Shown here: piece by piece, positions 1-7,103 of the stretch
Numbering within the stretch: the stretch's first letter is position 1
Layout of the letters: each line of letters opens with the position of its first letter
DNA from: Pyxidicoccus fallax
Lineage (GTDB): Bacteria > Myxococcota > Myxococcia > Myxococcales > Myxococcaceae
Direction: 5' to 3'
Length of the DNA stretch: 44,804 nucleotides
NCBI RefSeq assembly: GCF_012933655.1
Contig: NZ_JABBJJ010000062.1
Coordinates: 1-44,804 of the forward strand
Notes under the pieces: model-generated
What the model was told of the DNA's origin: nothing
Seen by the model: only the letters and a program-made list of their open reading frames with translations
The model's database searches: none
Translations under genes and position numbers: made by a program

Positions 1-1560
1 CACCAGTTCCTCCCCCGCCTCACCCGCCCCAGGCCCGGCACCCAGTCGCCCGCGCGCGACACGTACGACCTGCTCGCCCAGCGCCTCAAGGACGGCGCGC
101 CCGCGGGAAGGTGGGACCAGCGGCTGGCGCGGCTGCGCGCGGTGGAGGCCGCCCTGACCGCCGGGGACACGCGGGGCGCCACCACGCTGACGGAGGACCT
201 GCTCCGCTACCACTCCGCCAACCCGCTCACGCCCGCGCAGGAGCTGCCCTTCCTGCTGCTCGCGGTGGAGCGCCTGAAGCGGGGCCCCGCCACCATGCCG
301 CTGGTCCGGGCGCTCTTGCGCGAGGGCCTGCCGGAGGACTTCGGCGGCTTCGCGCGCGGAGCGGGGCTCCAGCGCGATTTGCTGAGGGACCGCTCCCACT
401 TCACCCAGACGGACTTCGACTTCCTCCACGAGCGCATCGTCTGGCTGAGCACCACCCTGGGAGAGCCCGTCGACGACTTCATCGACCGGGCGACCGAGGT
501 GGGCGCCGGCATGCTGATTACGCCCGACGGGCTGGAAGGCCCCATCCTGCTGGGCGAGCAGTGGTACCTGGAGCAGCGGGGCGAGGCGATGTACGGCATC
601 GCCGTGGACGTGAACGCGCTCCTGCGTCCCATCGCCGACGACATGCGCGCGCGCCGCCTCTTCGACGCGGACGGCCGGCTGCGGCTCAAGCCCGGGGGCC
701 CCATCCAGCCCATCCACGCGGTGCGGCTGGAGGTGGACATGCCCCAGTGGGCCCGCGCGGAGGCGGACATCGAGGCGCGCTACGGCCTCAAGACGGTGCT
801 GGTGGCCGTGTGCGGCTTCCTCGCCGTGGCCATCTTCGCGCTGTCGCTGGTGTCGCAGCAGCGCAAGTACCGCTACCTGGAGCTGAAGAGCGACTTCGTG
901 GCCACCGTCTCCCATGAATTGCGCACGCCGCTGGCCTCCATCCGCCTGCTCGGCGAGACGCTGGAGCGCAAGCTGTCCCAGTCCCCGGAGGTGCGGGACT
1001 ACCCGCTGCGCATCGTCCAGGCCGCGGACGGGCTCCACTTCCTCGTGGAGAACATCCTGTCCTTCAACCGCATCGACAAGGGCCGCTGGAAGCTGCGGAC
1101 CTCGCGCATGCGGCTGGAGGAGCTGGTGAATCCGCTGCGTGACGACCTGGCCAGCGCCACCACCGTGCCGCTGGAGCTGACCACCGACCTGGGCGACGCC
1201 GAGCTGGAGGCCGACCCGTCCCTGCTCCGGCTGCTCTTCGCCAACCTGGGCCGCAACGCGTGTGCCTACAATCGGCGCAACCCGGTGGTCATCTCCATCC
1301 AGGCCCAGGTGATTCCCGGCCACTTCTGCACCGTGCTCTTCAAGGACAACGGCATCGGAATCCCCGTGGCCGAGTGGGAGAACGTCTTCCAGGACTTCTA
1401 CCGGCTGACCCAGCCCGGACCGGAAGTGCATGGCAGTGGCCTGGGGCTGGCACTGTGCCGGAAGATCATGAGGCTTCACGGCGGCGACATCCAGGTAGCA
1501 TCCTCCGGGCCGGAGGGCACCACGTTCGCCCTGACCTTCCTCGAGCCGCAGCAACAATGA
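1..1560 (+). CDS. Sensor histidine kinase, 5' end outside the window
   Basis: The reading frame is open from the first base, so the true start lies upstream; the internal GTG at 142 is not a credible start. About 519 residues are visible. They contain an extracytoplasmic-type sensor region, one membrane helix near residues 266-285, a HisKA domain with SHELRTP (phospho-acceptor His about residue 305), and an HATPase domain with N-box NACAYN, DNGIGIP and GSGLGLALC. By family it autophosphorylates and passes phosphate to a response regulator. Its stop overlaps the ATG of the OmpR-type regulator (ATGA), so the two are almost certainly a cognate pair. The signal cannot be read from the sensor part. 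The three TonB-like genes directly downstream are the likely targets (inference). Confidence 0.93.
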   Translation, partial: HQFLPRLTRPRPGTQSPARDTYDLLAQRLKDGAPAGRWDQRLARLRAVEAALTAGDTRGATTLTEDLLRYHSANPLTPAQELPFLLLAVERLKRGPATMPLVRALLREGLPEDFGGFARGAGLQRDLLRDRSHFTQTDFDFLHERIVWLSTTLGEPVDDFIDRATEVGAGMLITPDGLEGPILLGEQWYLEQRGEAMYGIAVDVNALLRPIADDMRARRLFDADGRLRLKPGGPIQPIHAVRLEVDMPQWARAEADIEARYGLKTVLVAVCGFLAVAIFALSLVSQQRKYRYLELKSDFVATVSHELRTPLASIRLLGETLERKLSQSPEVRDYPLRIVQAADGLHFLVENILSFNRIDKGRWKLRTSRMRLEELVNPLRDDLASATTVPLELTTDLGDAELEADPSLLRLLFANLGRNACAYNRRNPVVISIQAQVIPGHFCTVLFKDNGIGIPVAEWENVFQDFYRLTQPGPEVHGSGLGLALCRKIMRLHGGDIQVASSGPEGTTFALTFLEPQQQ

Positions 1561-2276
1561 CGACCGCGACCCCGCCTCCTTCCACCCGCCCCACCGTGCT
1601 CATCGTCGAGGACGACGCGCACCTGCGCATCGGCCTGCGCGACAACCTGCAGGACGAAGGCTACGCGGTGTCCGAGGCCCCGTCCGCCCGTGACGCCGAG
1701 CCGCTTTTGCGCGAGCGCGAGTTCGACCTGCTCATCCTGGACGTGATGCTGCCGGGCGAGGACGGCTACAGCTTCTGCCGCCGGCTGCGCAGCCAGGGCG
1801 TGAAGAGCATGGTGCTGATGCTCACCGCGCGTTCGCTGGAGGACGACATCCTCCGCGGCTTCGAGGCGGGCGCGCAGGACTACCTCACCAAGCCCTACCG
1901 GCTGCGGGAGCTGCTCGCCCGGGTGCGCGCGCTGGTGCGCCGGGCCGGCACGCCCCCGCCCCAGGTGATGACGTTCAGCGGCTTCACGCTGGATTTGGGC
2001 CGGCGCGCGGTGACGCGGCCGGACGGCACGGACGTGGAGCTGACGCGCACCGAGTTCGACCTGCTGGCCTTCCTGCTGCGCCACAAGGACCGGGCCCTGC
2101 CCCGGGGAGAAATCCTGGACGCGGTGTGGGGCCGGGACGTGGTGGTGGACCCGCGCACGGTGGACAACTTCGTCTCCAGCCTGAAGAAGAAGCTCGGCTG
2201 GACGAGCGCCTCCGGCTTCAGCATCCACACCATCCGCGGCGTCGGCTACCGGCTGGAAGTCCTCTCCTCGCCTTGA
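1557..2276 (+). CDS. OmpR/PhoB-family response regulator
   Basis: A 239-residue protein. The receiver domain (about 10-125) has acidic pocket EDD, phospho-acceptor Asp62 in LILDVMLPG, the switch Thr in MLTARS, and the Lys in YLTKPY. The winged-helix trans_reg_C domain (about 140-235) ends in the typical HTIRGVGYRLE. The ATG at 1557 overlaps the kinase stop, so translation is coupled. OmpR-family dimers bind direct repeats with about 11-bp phasing. Three sites with that phasing lie just downstream, one overlapping this gene's own stop codon and each in front of a TonB-like gene. The regulator therefore probably controls those genes, which is an inference from site architecture. Confidence 0.95.
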   Translation: MTTATPPPSTRPTVLIVEDDAHLRIGLRDNLQDEGYAVSEAPSARDAEPLLREREFDLLILDVMLPGEDGYSFCRRLRSQGVKSMVLMLTARSLEDDILRGFEAGAQDYLTKPYRLRELLARVRALVRRAGTPPPQVMTFSGFTLDLGRRAVTRPDGTDVELTRTEFDLLAFLLRHKDRALPRGEILDAVWGRDVVVDPRTVDNFVSSLKKKLGWTSASGFSIHTIRGVGYRLEVLSSP

Positions 2277-2337
2277 CGGAACGATGACGAAGCGATGGCC
2301 GGACCCCGGCCATTCCACTTTCGTGACTGCGTAGGGT
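2274..2337 (+). promoter_or_regulatory. 11-bp direct-repeat box plus -10-like element, copy 1
   Basis: TGACGGAACGA at 2274, TGACGAAGCGA at 2285 and TGG at 2296 form three units with exact 11-bp phasing. The hexamer TAGGGT at 2332 starts 36 nt after the TGG, so the box would sit just upstream of a -35 region. The same layout recurs at 3192 and 3868. It is a candidate activation site for the OmpR-type regulator encoded immediately upstream. The box overlaps the stop codon of that regulator's gene. Confidence 0.6.
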
Positions 2338-2401
2338 GACTCCAGCTGGGACGAAGCACTCCGAGTTCCGGAGCGCACGTCCGGAGGGGAGCCATCCGGA
2401 G

Positions 2402-3154
2402 ATGTTCAATTCAGTCATGGAGCGGCAGCGGGCGGGACGTCTGGGCGCGGGTGTCTGGTTGTCCATTGGCGTGCATGCGGCGGTGTTCGTGGCGGTGCTC
2501 TTCATCTCCGCCCGGCCTCCTCCGCCCGCGCCCGAGCCGGACCCGTTCGAGGGGCGTCCCTGGGTGGTGCCGATGTCGCCGGCAGCGCCCCAGGGGACTC
2601 CGGCGCCCGCGCAGCCGAAGCAGGCCGTGAAGCCACGGACCCGCCGGGACACGGCGCCGCGGCAGGTGCAGGCGCTCCCCGCCGAGCCGCTTCCCGCCGA
2701 GCCCGATGCGACTTCGTCCCTCACGGACGAGCAGGCGGCGTCCAGTGATGACGGGGCCACCGGACACCCCGCGGGGTCGACGGATTGTCCCCCGGTGGAT
2801 GGGCCCATCGGCGTCACGGACGTCCTGATGGACCAGCTCGTGTCGTCGTACTCACAGACGGAGGAGCTCCACCCCTTCGGTCCGGGAATGACGCCGCCAG
2901 TGATGTTGGGAGGCCAGCCCATCGCGTACACGCCGGGGGCGCTCGCGGCCGGCGTGGAGGGCACGCTCGTCGCCAAGTGCACCATCACGGTGGACGGGCA
3001 GGTGAAGGACTGCCGCGTCATCAAGGGTCTGCCGCACATGAACGAGGCCGTGCTGGAGTCCCTCCACAGCCGGCGCTACCGCCCGGTGACGTACCAGGGC
3101 CGCCCCGTGAGCGTGTCCTATAGCTTCACCGTCAAGCTCAAGCTGCCGAGGTAG
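2402..3154 (+). CDS. TonB-family energy transducer, paralogue A
   Basis: ATG 2402 is chosen because GGAGGGGA lies about 12 nt upstream and the N-terminus matches the second paralogue at 4034; the GTG at 2336 has no such support. The 250-residue protein has a short cytoplasmic start, one membrane helix (about 16-36, with a His in GVHAA as in many TonB anchors), a Pro/Ala/Glu-rich periplasmic spacer and a TonB C-terminal domain (about 165-250) ending in SRRYRPVTYQGRPVSVSYSF. A Cys pair (AKC...KDC) in the TonB domain is shared by all three local paralogues and could form a disulfide. By family it couples inner-membrane proton motive force to outer-membrane transporters; its partner is not in the window. 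Confidence 0.88.
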   Translation: MFNSVMERQRAGRLGAGVWLSIGVHAAVFVAVLFISARPPPPAPEPDPFEGRPWVVPMSPAAPQGTPAPAQPKQAVKPRTRRDTAPRQVQALPAEPLPAEPDATSSLTDEQAASSDDGATGHPAGSTDCPPVDGPIGVTDVLMDQLVSSYSQTEELHPFGPGMTPPVMLGGQPIAYTPGALAAGVEGTLVAKCTITVDGQVKDCRVIKGLPHMNEAVLESLHSRRYRPVTYQGRPVSVSYSFTVKLKLPR

Positions 3155-3191
3155 GCCGGCGGCGGGCGCGGGGGCGGCCGGGCAGACGTCA

Positions 3192-3255
3192 TGACAGAAC
3201 CATGACCATGTGATGGCCGTCCCTCCGCCCTTGCGGGACTCGCGGTGCCCACAAT
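3192..3255 (+). promoter_or_regulatory. 11-bp direct-repeat box plus -10-like element, copy 2
   Basis: TGACAGAACCA at 3192, TGACCATGTGA at 3203 and TGG at 3214 are in 11-bp phase. CACAAT at 3250 starts 36 nt after the TGG, the same offset as in the other two copies. It lies about 100 bp upstream of the anchor-less TonB-domain gene, showing that this gene has its own promoter rather than depending on read-through. Confidence 0.6.
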
Positions 3256-3316
3256 GACATCCAACGGGGCAAGACACACCGAGCCCCGAGCACGTGTGTC
3301 GAGGAGGGATTCCGGC

Positions 3317-3751
3317 ATGGGTGAGTCAGCCACCGGACGACGAGCGTTGTCCAGGGGAGGCCGCGTGGCCCTGTTCGTCGCGGTGTCGCTCCTCTGTGCG
3401 CACCCCGCGCGGGCGACGACTCCCGGCGAGGGCGACTCCGATGACACCTCCCCCGTGTTCGAGGGTTTCCTCTGCTTCCCACCCATGACGCCTCCCAAGC
3501 TGTTGGAGGGTCCGCCCATCGAGTACACCCCCGAGGCCATCGCGGCGGGCGCGAAGGGAACCCTGATTGCGAAGTGTGTCATCACCCGCGAGGGTCGGAT
3601 CCGGGACTGCGAGGTCATCAAGGGTGTGGAGCCCATGAATGACGTCGTCGTGAAGGCTCTACAGGCCCGGCGCTACACGCCGGTGATGTTCCAGGGCACG
3701 CCGGTGGAGGTGAAATACACTTTCACCGTCCGGCTCACGCCAGCGAAGTAG
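3317..3751 (+). CDS. Short secreted TonB-domain protein without membrane anchor
   Basis: ATG 3317 has GAGGAGGGA about 8 nt upstream. The 144-residue product starts with a signal-peptide-like segment (ALFVAVSLLCAHPARA, about 17-32) and then goes almost directly into a TonB C-terminal domain, including the AKC...RDC pair and ARRYTPVMFQGTPVEVKYTF. Unlike its two neighbours it lacks the long Pro-rich spacer and has no durable N-terminal anchor if the signal is cleaved. It could be a soluble periplasmic TonB domain that competes with or tunes the anchored paralogues, or a relic of a shortened copy. It has its own repeat box and a terminator-like hairpin, which argues for a live gene. Confidence 0.82.
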   Translation: MGESATGRRALSRGGRVALFVAVSLLCAHPARATTPGEGDSDDTSPVFEGFLCFPPMTPPKLLEGPPIEYTPEAIAAGAKGTLIAKCVITREGRIRDCEVIKGVEPMNDVVVKALQARRYTPVMFQGTPVEVKYTFTVRLTPAK

Positions 3752-3788
3752 CGTCCCGACTCCGCCCATCCACGATGTCTGCCCAAGG

Positions 3789-3829
3789 CCGCCCTCCCCC
3801 GCTCACCCGGGTTGGAGGGCGGTGCTGTT
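3789..3829 (+). terminator. Hairpin after the short TonB-domain gene
   Basis: CCGCCCTCC (3789-3797) pairs perfectly with GGAGGGCGG (3814-3822), followed by TGCTGTTT. The stem is strong and the T-tract modest. It lies 38 bp after the stop codon and before the third promoter box, consistent with separate transcription of the third TonB-like gene. Confidence 0.6.
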
Positions 3830-3867
3830 TCACGGTGACAGTCATTGAAGCAAGCGAGCAACCCTCA

Positions 3868-3931
3868 TGACAAAACCGTGACCAACACATGGACAACTCA
3901 CCGCCATATCGCGATTGCGAATCCGTAATTT
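3868..3931 (+). promoter_or_regulatory. 11-bp direct-repeat box plus -10-like element, copy 3
   Basis: TGACAAAACCG at 3868, TGACCAACACA at 3879 and TGG at 3890 are in 11-bp phase. TAATTT at 3926 starts 36 nt after the TGG, exactly as in copies 1 and 2. It lies about 100 bp upstream of the third TonB-like gene. Confidence 0.6.
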
Positions 3932-4033
3932 GAATCGTGCGTGGATGGGGCGCTCCAAAGCCAGCCCACGTCGGTGCCGGTCCGTGAGGTGCGGACGTCA
4001 CCGGGGGCGCCCTTCCTTGGAGGAGCAGCCGCT

Positions 4034-4789
4034 ATGTTCAAGTCGGTCATCGAGCCGAAGCGAGCAGGACGTCTTGGCGCGGGAATGTGGGTGTCTTTCG
4101 GGGTGCACGCGGCGCTGTTCGTGGGGGTGCTCTTCATCTCCGCCCGCCCCTCGGAGCCGCCCCCCGAGCCCGACAAGGAATACATCCTCAAGCTGGCCCA
4201 GGGCCCCAACCTGGCCAAGGGGACTCCGGCTCCCGCCGGGCCGAAGCCCACCACGCCTCCCAAGCCGCGTCCTCCCAAGAGGGACCGCATCCCCACGCAG
4301 GTGCAGCCGCTGCCCGCGGACCCGACGCCCGTGGAGCCCGACCCCGCGCCGACCAGCTCTGGCGACACCGAGGAGACGGCGCACACGGGGGGCGAAGGCA
4401 TCGTGGGCGGCCACCCGGATGGTGACCCGAACAGCACGGCCATCGGCGTGCCGCTCATCCCCGGCCTCACGGGAGGCGGCGAGGGTGGCACGGGCACGGA
4501 GGTCCTCCCCTTCGGCTCGGGCATGACGCCGCCGGTGCTCGTGGGCGGGCAGAACATCGACTACACGCCCGAGGCCCGCGTGGCCCGCGTGGAGGGCACG
4601 CTCATCGCCAAGTGCGTCATCGCCGTGGACGGCACCGTGCGCGACTGCCGCATCATCAAGGGCCTGGCGCACATGGACGCCGCCGTGGTGGATGCCCTCC
4701 ACAGCCGCCGCTACCGGCCGGTGACGTTCCAGGGCCGGCCCGTGAGCGTGTCCTACGTCTTCACCATCCGGCTCAAGCTGCCGCGTTAG
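4034..4789 (+). CDS. TonB-family energy transducer, paralogue B
   Basis: ATG 4034 follows TTGGAGGAG at a good distance, and the N-terminus closely matches the paralogue at 2402 (both share RAGRLGAG, GVHAA and VLFISARP). The 251-residue product has a membrane helix at about 16-36, a Pro/Lys-rich spacer (about 40-160), and a TonB C-terminal domain with AKC...RDC and SRRYRPVTFQGRPVSVSYVF. The copy probably arose by tandem duplication. The spacer sequence differs strongly from paralogue A while the anchor and C-terminal domain are conserved, suggesting the same inner-membrane partner but a different reach or outer-membrane client. Confidence 0.88.
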   Translation: MFKSVIEPKRAGRLGAGMWVSFGVHAALFVGVLFISARPSEPPPEPDKEYILKLAQGPNLAKGTPAPAGPKPTTPPKPRPPKRDRIPTQVQPLPADPTPVEPDPAPTSSGDTEETAHTGGEGIVGGHPDGDPNSTAIGVPLIPGLTGGGEGGTGTEVLPFGSGMTPPVLVGGQNIDYTPEARVARVEGTLIAKCVIAVDGTVRDCRIIKGLAHMDAAVVDALHSRRYRPVTFQGRPVSVSYVFTIRLKLPR

Positions 4790-4854
4790 GCTCTGTCTGA
4801 TGGATGCGTTCGCGCCGGTTGTTGCCTTGGCGGGCCGGTGTGATGCGCCAAAAC

Positions 4855-5005
4855 TTGAACGGGCGGAGTCACGGAACCGGGCCAGGCGCATTTGACCCGG
4901 TCGCCCCGCCGGCCGACAAAGGCGAAGAGGTGGCCGGAGGAGACGTCCTCGCCCCAGCCGGTACGCACCCCCAGCAATCTCACCGGATTGCTGGGCTTTT
5001 TCTTT
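4855..5005 (+). ncRNA. Possible structured small RNA ending in a strong terminator
   Basis: No credible protein is encoded between 4790 and 5027 on the plus strand. The sequence can form a nested stem (GGGCG about 4861 with CGCCC about 4901, enclosing ACCGGG/CCCGGT), then CCGGCC/GGCCGG around 4909-4938, a small AGGA/TCCT hairpin, and the terminator at 4970. No plus-strand gene lies downstream for 3.4 kb, so this is not a leader of a neighbouring gene. It may be an independent small RNA or a processed 3' UTR of the upstream TonB-like gene. I do not recognise it as 6S, SRP, RNase P or tmRNA, and no clear promoter is visible. The 5' end is a guess. Confidence 0.4.
4970..5005 (+). terminator. Strong intrinsic terminator
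   Basis: CCCAGCAATC (4970-4979), loop TCACCG, perfect complement GATTGCTGGG (4986-4995), then CTTTTTCTTT. A 10-bp perfect stem followed directly by a T-rich tract is a textbook rho-independent terminator on the plus strand. Confidence 0.92.
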
Positions 5006-5027
5006 GGCCGCGTGGCCTCATGTGCCC

Positions 5028-5213
5028 TCAGTGTGCCCCTCCAGCGTCTCTGCCCGGTGCGGCGTGGAGCTGGGGCACGGGCCGGTCGAGCTGCTGCACC
5101 GCCTGGCTGTGCGCCACGCCGTTGGAGGGGCCGTGCAGGCGTGGCTCACAGCCACCAGCGAGGACGAGCACCAGGAGCCACCCGGTGCTCCGGACTAGAG
5201 GTTGGGCACCCAA
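5028..5213 (-). CDS. Possible small lipoprotein or remnant of a lipoprotein gene
   Basis: From a TTG at 5213, inside the 3' end of the larger lipoprotein gene, a 61-residue frame reads a short basic head, a hydrophobic run WLLVLVLAGGC (good lipobox) and about 40 further residues ending at 5028. The signal-peptide DNA (5146-5178) matches that of the large gene (6792-6824) at 32 of 33 bases. Either this is a small lipoprotein made from an overlapping start, or it is the 5' stump of a second paralogue left after recombination in the shared signal sequence. The start codon is weak and no ribosome site is obvious. Confidence 0.35.
   Translation of the reverse strand: MGAQPLVRSTGWLLVLVLAGGCEPRLHGPSNGVAHSQAVQQLDRPVPQLHAAPGRDAGGAH
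5146..5178. repeat. 33-bp direct repeat, copy 1 (lipoprotein signal sequence)
   Basis: Matches 6792-6824 in the same orientation at 32 of 33 bases. Both copies encode, on the minus strand, the hydrophobic core and lipobox of a lipoprotein signal peptide. Confidence 0.85.
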
Positions 5214-6847
5214 AGTTCGCCCGACAGGACCAGCGGGCGGTCCTGGGCATCGAGTTCCAGCTGTCCCGCTCCCTCGTAATTCGTGCCCACGAAGACGCCG
5301 GACAGGTCGTCCCATGCCGAGCCCGTCCAGCGCAGGGCCTGGAGGGACTTCGCGTCGCCCTCGACCGGGCCCACCAGGACGACGGGCGCGCCCGTGGTGT
5401 CCAGCCGGAGCCTGTCGAACTGGTTGACGCCCTCCAGGTGGGCGAGCGGAGTCCAGGCGCCCTGCTCGAGGCGCACCAGGCGCAGGGTGGTGCCTTCCAA
5501 CCAGGCCACCACCGGCCGCCCCACGGCATCCAACTCCAGGGCGAAGCGCGAAGCAGGCGTCGGGCCGCCCGTCGAGACCGGCCCGGCCACGGACTCCCAG
5601 GCCAGACCCGTCCAGCGCAGCACCTGCAAGGTGGTGCCCTCGGGGGCCACGGGCTGCTCGACGAGCGCGACGACGGGGGTGCCGTCCTCGCCCATGGCGA
5701 ACGCCGCGACCGGGTTATCCAGCGTCCCCAGGGGGGACCAGGCGCCGTCCTGCCAGCGCTGCACGTGCGGCATCCTCTTCCAGCGGGTTCCGTCCCACAC
5801 GGTCTGCGTCCAGGCCATCACGGGAGCGCCCGTGGCGTCCAGGTGCAGGCCGACGAGGCTCGCGTCCACGAGCTTCGGCCCCAGGGGCTCCCAGGCCGAG
5901 CCCGTCCAGCGCTGCACGGTGAGGGCATTGTGAAAGCCCGAGTGGAACGTGCCCCAGTTCTGATCCAGGGCCAGCACCGGCTGGCCCGCGCCATCGAACC
6001 GAAGCGCGGTCCGGTAGTTGCCGGGGGCATAGTCCGCGGGGCCGGCGGCGCGCTGGGCCAGCGGCTCCCAGGCCGAGCCCGTCCACCGGAAGAGCTGCAC
6101 GTCCGGCCAGAGGTCCACCAGTCGCGCCACCACGGGGAATCCCGCGGGGTCGAGCGCCATCCCGCGCGCGTCGCGACCAAGGATGGCGGGGGCCCCCACG
6201 CTCAACAGCCGGGGGACGCGCCACGTCCAGGGCTGCTCGGGCAGCACGAGCGCGTTGCCCGCCGGATCGGTGAGGCCCGCGTCCAGATGCAGTGTCAGGG
6301 CGGCCGGCGCGGTGAGCGCCGCGGGCTTCACCTTGAGCACGGTGTTCGCCTCTTCGAGGGTCCAGGTGGCCTCCACCGGCTTGCCATCACGCTCGAGCCG
6401 CACCGTCTCGCGCGTGAAGGACTCCGGACGCATCGCCTCGGAGAAGCGCACCTCGAGGGTCGCGTGCACGGAGACGTTGGTGTTTCCCGGCTCGGGCGTG
6501 CCTTGGATCGCCTGGGGCGCCGTCCGGTCCACGATCACCCGGTGGCCCAGGCTGAATGCCTCCTGGCGCGCGCGCCGGGCGCGCGCGGTGAGCACGTACA
6601 TGCCCTCGGGCAGCGCGCGCGTGTCCCACTCATAGGTGTACGGGGCGGACAGCGGGGCGAGCAGCGCGCCATCCACCAGCAGCTCGATCTCTTCGGGCTG
6701 TCCGGTGCTCGTCACCTGGACGGTCACGGTGTCGCGGGTGGACGTGGCGTCTTCGGGGGTGACAAGGGTCACGCTCAGTCCGCGTGGATTATCACAGCCA
6801 CCAGCGAGGACGAGCAGCAGGAGCAGCCAGGAGTGGGAGAATCGCAT
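5195..6847 (-). CDS. Surface or periplasmic lipoprotein with Ig-like domains and propeller-type repeats
   Basis: ATG 6847 gives a 550-residue protein starting with a lipoprotein signal (SWLLLLLVLAGGC). An Ig-like domain follows (about 25-100), then an SbsA-type Ig-like domain containing FSEAMRPESFTRETVRL (about 105-200), then at least six repeats of the form RWTGSAWEPL...LDATGAPVVA, which look like blades of a propeller-type fold. Myxobacteria carry many such proteins; their ligands are mostly unknown and I cannot assign one. No operon partner is evident. The upstream 256 bp up to the TPR lipoprotein gene hold no gene I can support. Confidence 0.85.
   Translation of the reverse strand: MRFSHSWLLLLLVLAGGCDNPRGLSVTLVTPEDATSTRDTVTVQVTSTGQPEEIELLVDGALLAPLSAPYTYEWDTRALPEGMYVLTARARRARQEAFSLGHRVIVDRTAPQAIQGTPEPGNTNVSVHATLEVRFSEAMRPESFTRETVRLERDGKPVEATWTLEEANTVLKVKPAALTAPAALTLHLDAGLTDPAGNALVLPEQPWTWRVPRLLSVGAPAILGRDARGMALDPAGFPVVARLVDLWPDVQLFRWTGSAWEPLAQRAAGPADYAPGNYRTALRFDGAGQPVLALDQNWGTFHSGFHNALTVQRWTGSAWEPLGPKLVDASLVGLHLDATGAPVMAWTQTVWDGTRWKRMPHVQRWQDGAWSPLGTLDNPVAAFAMGEDGTPVVALVEQPVAPEGTTLQVLRWTGLAWESVAGPVSTGGPTPASRFALELDAVGRPVVAWLEGTTLRLVRLEQGAWTPLAHLEGVNQFDRLRLDTTGAPVVLVGPVEGDAKSLQALRWTGSAWDDLSGVFVGTNYEGAGQLELDAQDRPLVLSGELWVPNL
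6792..6824. repeat. 33-bp direct repeat, copy 2 (lipoprotein signal sequence)
   Basis: Partner of 5146-5178. It lies in the signal-peptide codons of the 550-residue lipoprotein gene. Confidence 0.85.
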
Positions 6848-7103
6848 GCCCGCGACTCTAATGCATTCCCATACGCTCCGTTTCAGGAAGTTGCCTTTTG
6901 AAATCGATCGCCTAAGGGATATCCCCGATCCTGGCGTGAAGCCATTGCATGGCATGTCTGGATTTCACTGTTTTCGGGAAAACCACACGACCTGACATGG
7001 ACGAGGAAGACAACCTGGACGCGGGGCGTGCTGGAGCTCGACCGTTTTCATCCAGCCCCAAATCTCCTCGGTTCGTCTTCGTGCCCGTTGACGCAGCCTC
7101 CTG

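Noticed and set aside
4890..6901. Large plus-strand frame over the lipoprotein gene
   Set aside because: Low-complexity Arg/Gly/His antisense of the minus-strand lipoprotein; no motif or ribosome site.
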